Shown here one piece after another: positions 63,047-64,000 of a DNA stretch of 64,000 nt. The stretch's first letter is position 1; each line of letters starts with the position of its first letter. A program made the position numbers and the translations under genes. Origin of the DNA: CAKOSP01 sp044432745. Its GTDB lineage: Bacteria > Bacillota_I > Bacilli_A > RF39 > UBA660. The notes below the pieces were generated by a model. That model saw only the letters and a program-made list of their open reading frames with translations. It searched no databases and was not told the DNA's origin. The stretch spans positions 1-64,000 of the forward strand of contig JAWXUH010000003.1 of assembly GCA_044432745.1 (NCBI GenBank), read 5' to 3'.

Positions 63047-63652
63047 ATGTATTTTATAAATATATTTTTAATGTTTATGATTTATTCAATATTTGGTTAT
63101 TTCTACGAAATACTGGTTATATTGTGTTTTGAAAAGAAAATTGAAATTAAAAGAGGATTCTTACTAGGTCCATATATTCCGATATATGGATTTGGTATGA
63201 TGTTTATGACCTTATTCTTATTTCCACTTAAAGACAATATTATAATGTTATTTTTAGCTAGTTTGGTATCTGCTGGAATACTTGAATATATGACAAGCTA
63301 TGTTATGGAAAAAATATATGGTTATAGATGGTGGGACTACTCTGATGATCCATTTAATATAAATGGAAGGATTACTTTATCAATTCTTATTCTATTTGGT
63401 ATAGGAGGAATATTAGTTGTAAATTATATTGCACCTTTTATTACAAATTTACTAAACAATATAAACAATACTACTCTTTTCATTAGTGCCCTTATACTAG
63501 GAATAATAATTTTAACTGATCTTTATTTATCAACATACATTTCTTTTAAGATAAAAGCTAATGTACTAAAAAAAGCTTGTAAAGACTCTACTAAATTTAT
63601 TAAAGAAGAAACATATAATTATATTAAAAAAGTATTAAAAAATAAGTCATAA
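63047..63652 (+). CDS. PF06541-type membrane protein (putative ABC permease)
   Basis: 201 residues, about five membrane segments. The N-terminal YSIFGYFYEILVI and KRGFLLGPYIPIYGFGMM, then LEYMTSYVMEKIYGYRWWDYS and NINGRITLSILILFG, are the hallmark of the PF06541 family, annotated as putative ABC transporter permease (CmpB-like), although no ATPase is adjacent and the transport role is not proven. ATG 63047 follows TTGGTGAT. Followed by a shared terminator. Confidence 0.85.
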   Translation: MYFINIFLMFMIYSIFGYFYEILVILCFEKKIEIKRGFLLGPYIPIYGFGMMFMTLFLFPLKDNIIMLFLASLVSAGILEYMTSYVMEKIYGYRWWDYSDDPFNINGRITLSILILFGIGGILVVNYIAPFITNLLNNINNTTLFISALILGIIILTDLYLSTYISFKIKANVLKKACKDSTKFIKEETYNYIKKVLKNKS

Positions 63653-63669
63653 ACTAATATGACTTATTT
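63641..63669. terminator. Bidirectional terminator
   Basis: AATAAGTCAT-aaactaat-ATGACTTATT followed by T residues, spanning the PF06541 stop and ending at the receiver-domain stop. Confidence 0.75.
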
Positions 63670-64000
63670 TTATTTGTTAAATACTTCTTCAATCATTGAT
63701 AATATTAAATCTTTTTTAAAAGGTTTAGCTATATAATTAGTAAATCCTAGTTTTTTATATTTAGATTCAGCATCCGATAAAGCATCCGCTGTAAGAGCTA
63801 TAACTGGAATATTAAAATCTGGATTTTCTTTTAAACGAAGAAGCGTATCTTCTCCACCTAACTCAGGCATCATAATGTCCATTAAAATTAAATCATAAGA
63901 ATTATTTTTTAATTTATCAATACATTCCAACCCATTGTAACATTCATCAAGTATTAAACCAGTATCTGATAGAAATTTTTTAGCTACTTTTATATTTAGC
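63670..64000 (-). CDS. Response-regulator receiver domain (partial, likely end of a hybrid kinase)
   Basis: The reading frame is open from 64000 and ends at 63670, giving 109 visible residues. Receiver features: NIKVAKKFLSDTGL at the start, phospho-acceptor Asp in YDLILMDIMMPELGG, Thr in PVIALTADALSD and Lys in YIAKPFKKDLIL. The domain ends right at the stop with no output domain, and its first strand is cut off, so it is probably the C-terminal receiver of a hybrid histidine kinase or a stand-alone receiver. Confidence 0.88.
   Translation of the reverse strand, partial: LNIKVAKKFLSDTGLILDECYNGLECIDKLKNNSYDLILMDIMMPELGGEDTLLRLKENPDFNIPVIALTADALSDAESKYKKLGFTNYIAKPFKKDLILSMIEEVFNK

Overview
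The window is very AT-rich, uses the standard code (TGA serves as a stop, for example at 56509-56511) and carries a Gram-positive, walled-cell gene set: class B sortase, LCP protein, LTA-synthase-like protein, AddAB-type recombination enzymes, a threonine T-box, an L10 leader, and the rlmB-sigH-secE-nusG order known from Bacillus. I infer an uncultured, probably gut-associated, reduced-genome member of the Bacillota/Bacilli. Most genes lie on the minus strand, and many intergenic regions contain consensus sigma-A promoters with exactly 17-base spacers and short bidirectional terminators.

Layout. 1-2.9 kb: an operon of small helical type VII secretion (WXG100/LXG-partner-like) proteins ending in a DUF4176 protein with 37-residue tandem repeats that runs off the left edge. 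3-5 kb: a kinase-fold protein and a radical SAM protein, divergent and apparently sharing one palindromic -35 box. 5-8 kb: mobile-type genes (Rpn-family nuclease, large serine recombinase, small partner). 8-14.6 kb: a fused ABC transporter, a three-gene operon of unknown function and a Pro/Ala-rich membrane protein. 14.7-20.1 kb: addA and a shortened addB-like gene. 20.2-22.6 kb: rplK-rplA-rplJ-rplL with leader structures. 22.7-28.5 kb: YgjV-like protein, tRNA-Leu, an unknown protein, two DUF2207 proteins and LemA. 28.7 kb: a candidate small RNA. 28.9-35.8 kb: argS, a FIST protein, sortase B, a lone ABC permease, an alkaline-phosphatase-superfamily protein, an unknown gene and a double-XRE regulator.

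35.9-38 kb: nusG, secE, sigH, rlmB. 38-43.5 kb: a tail-anchored acidic protein, a ferredoxin with a Cys-rich tail, a giant coiled-coil repeat protein, rluB and an unknown protein. 43.5-46 kb: a Thr T-box controlling an unknown 167-residue protein and a ThrRS lacking the TGS domain. 46-51 kb: a membrane protein, ligA and pcrA. 51-55.7 kb: an envelope operon (LTA-synthase-like, small membrane protein, LCP). 55.8-63.7 kb: tRNA-Gly followed by an accessory-looking stretch (nucleotidyltransferase, unknown and membrane proteins, histidine phosphatase, S51 peptidase, second kinase-fold protein, PF06541 membrane protein), in which the tail of tRNA-Gly and its terminator recur in decayed copies. The right edge cuts a receiver domain, probably the end of a hybrid histidine kinase.

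The strongest leads for something new are the T-box operon with an unknown first gene, the T7SS-type repeat operon, the small transcript at 28.7 kb with a nearly leaderless 21-codon ORF, the tRNA-Gly tail repeats, and the divergent promoters sharing one -35 element.
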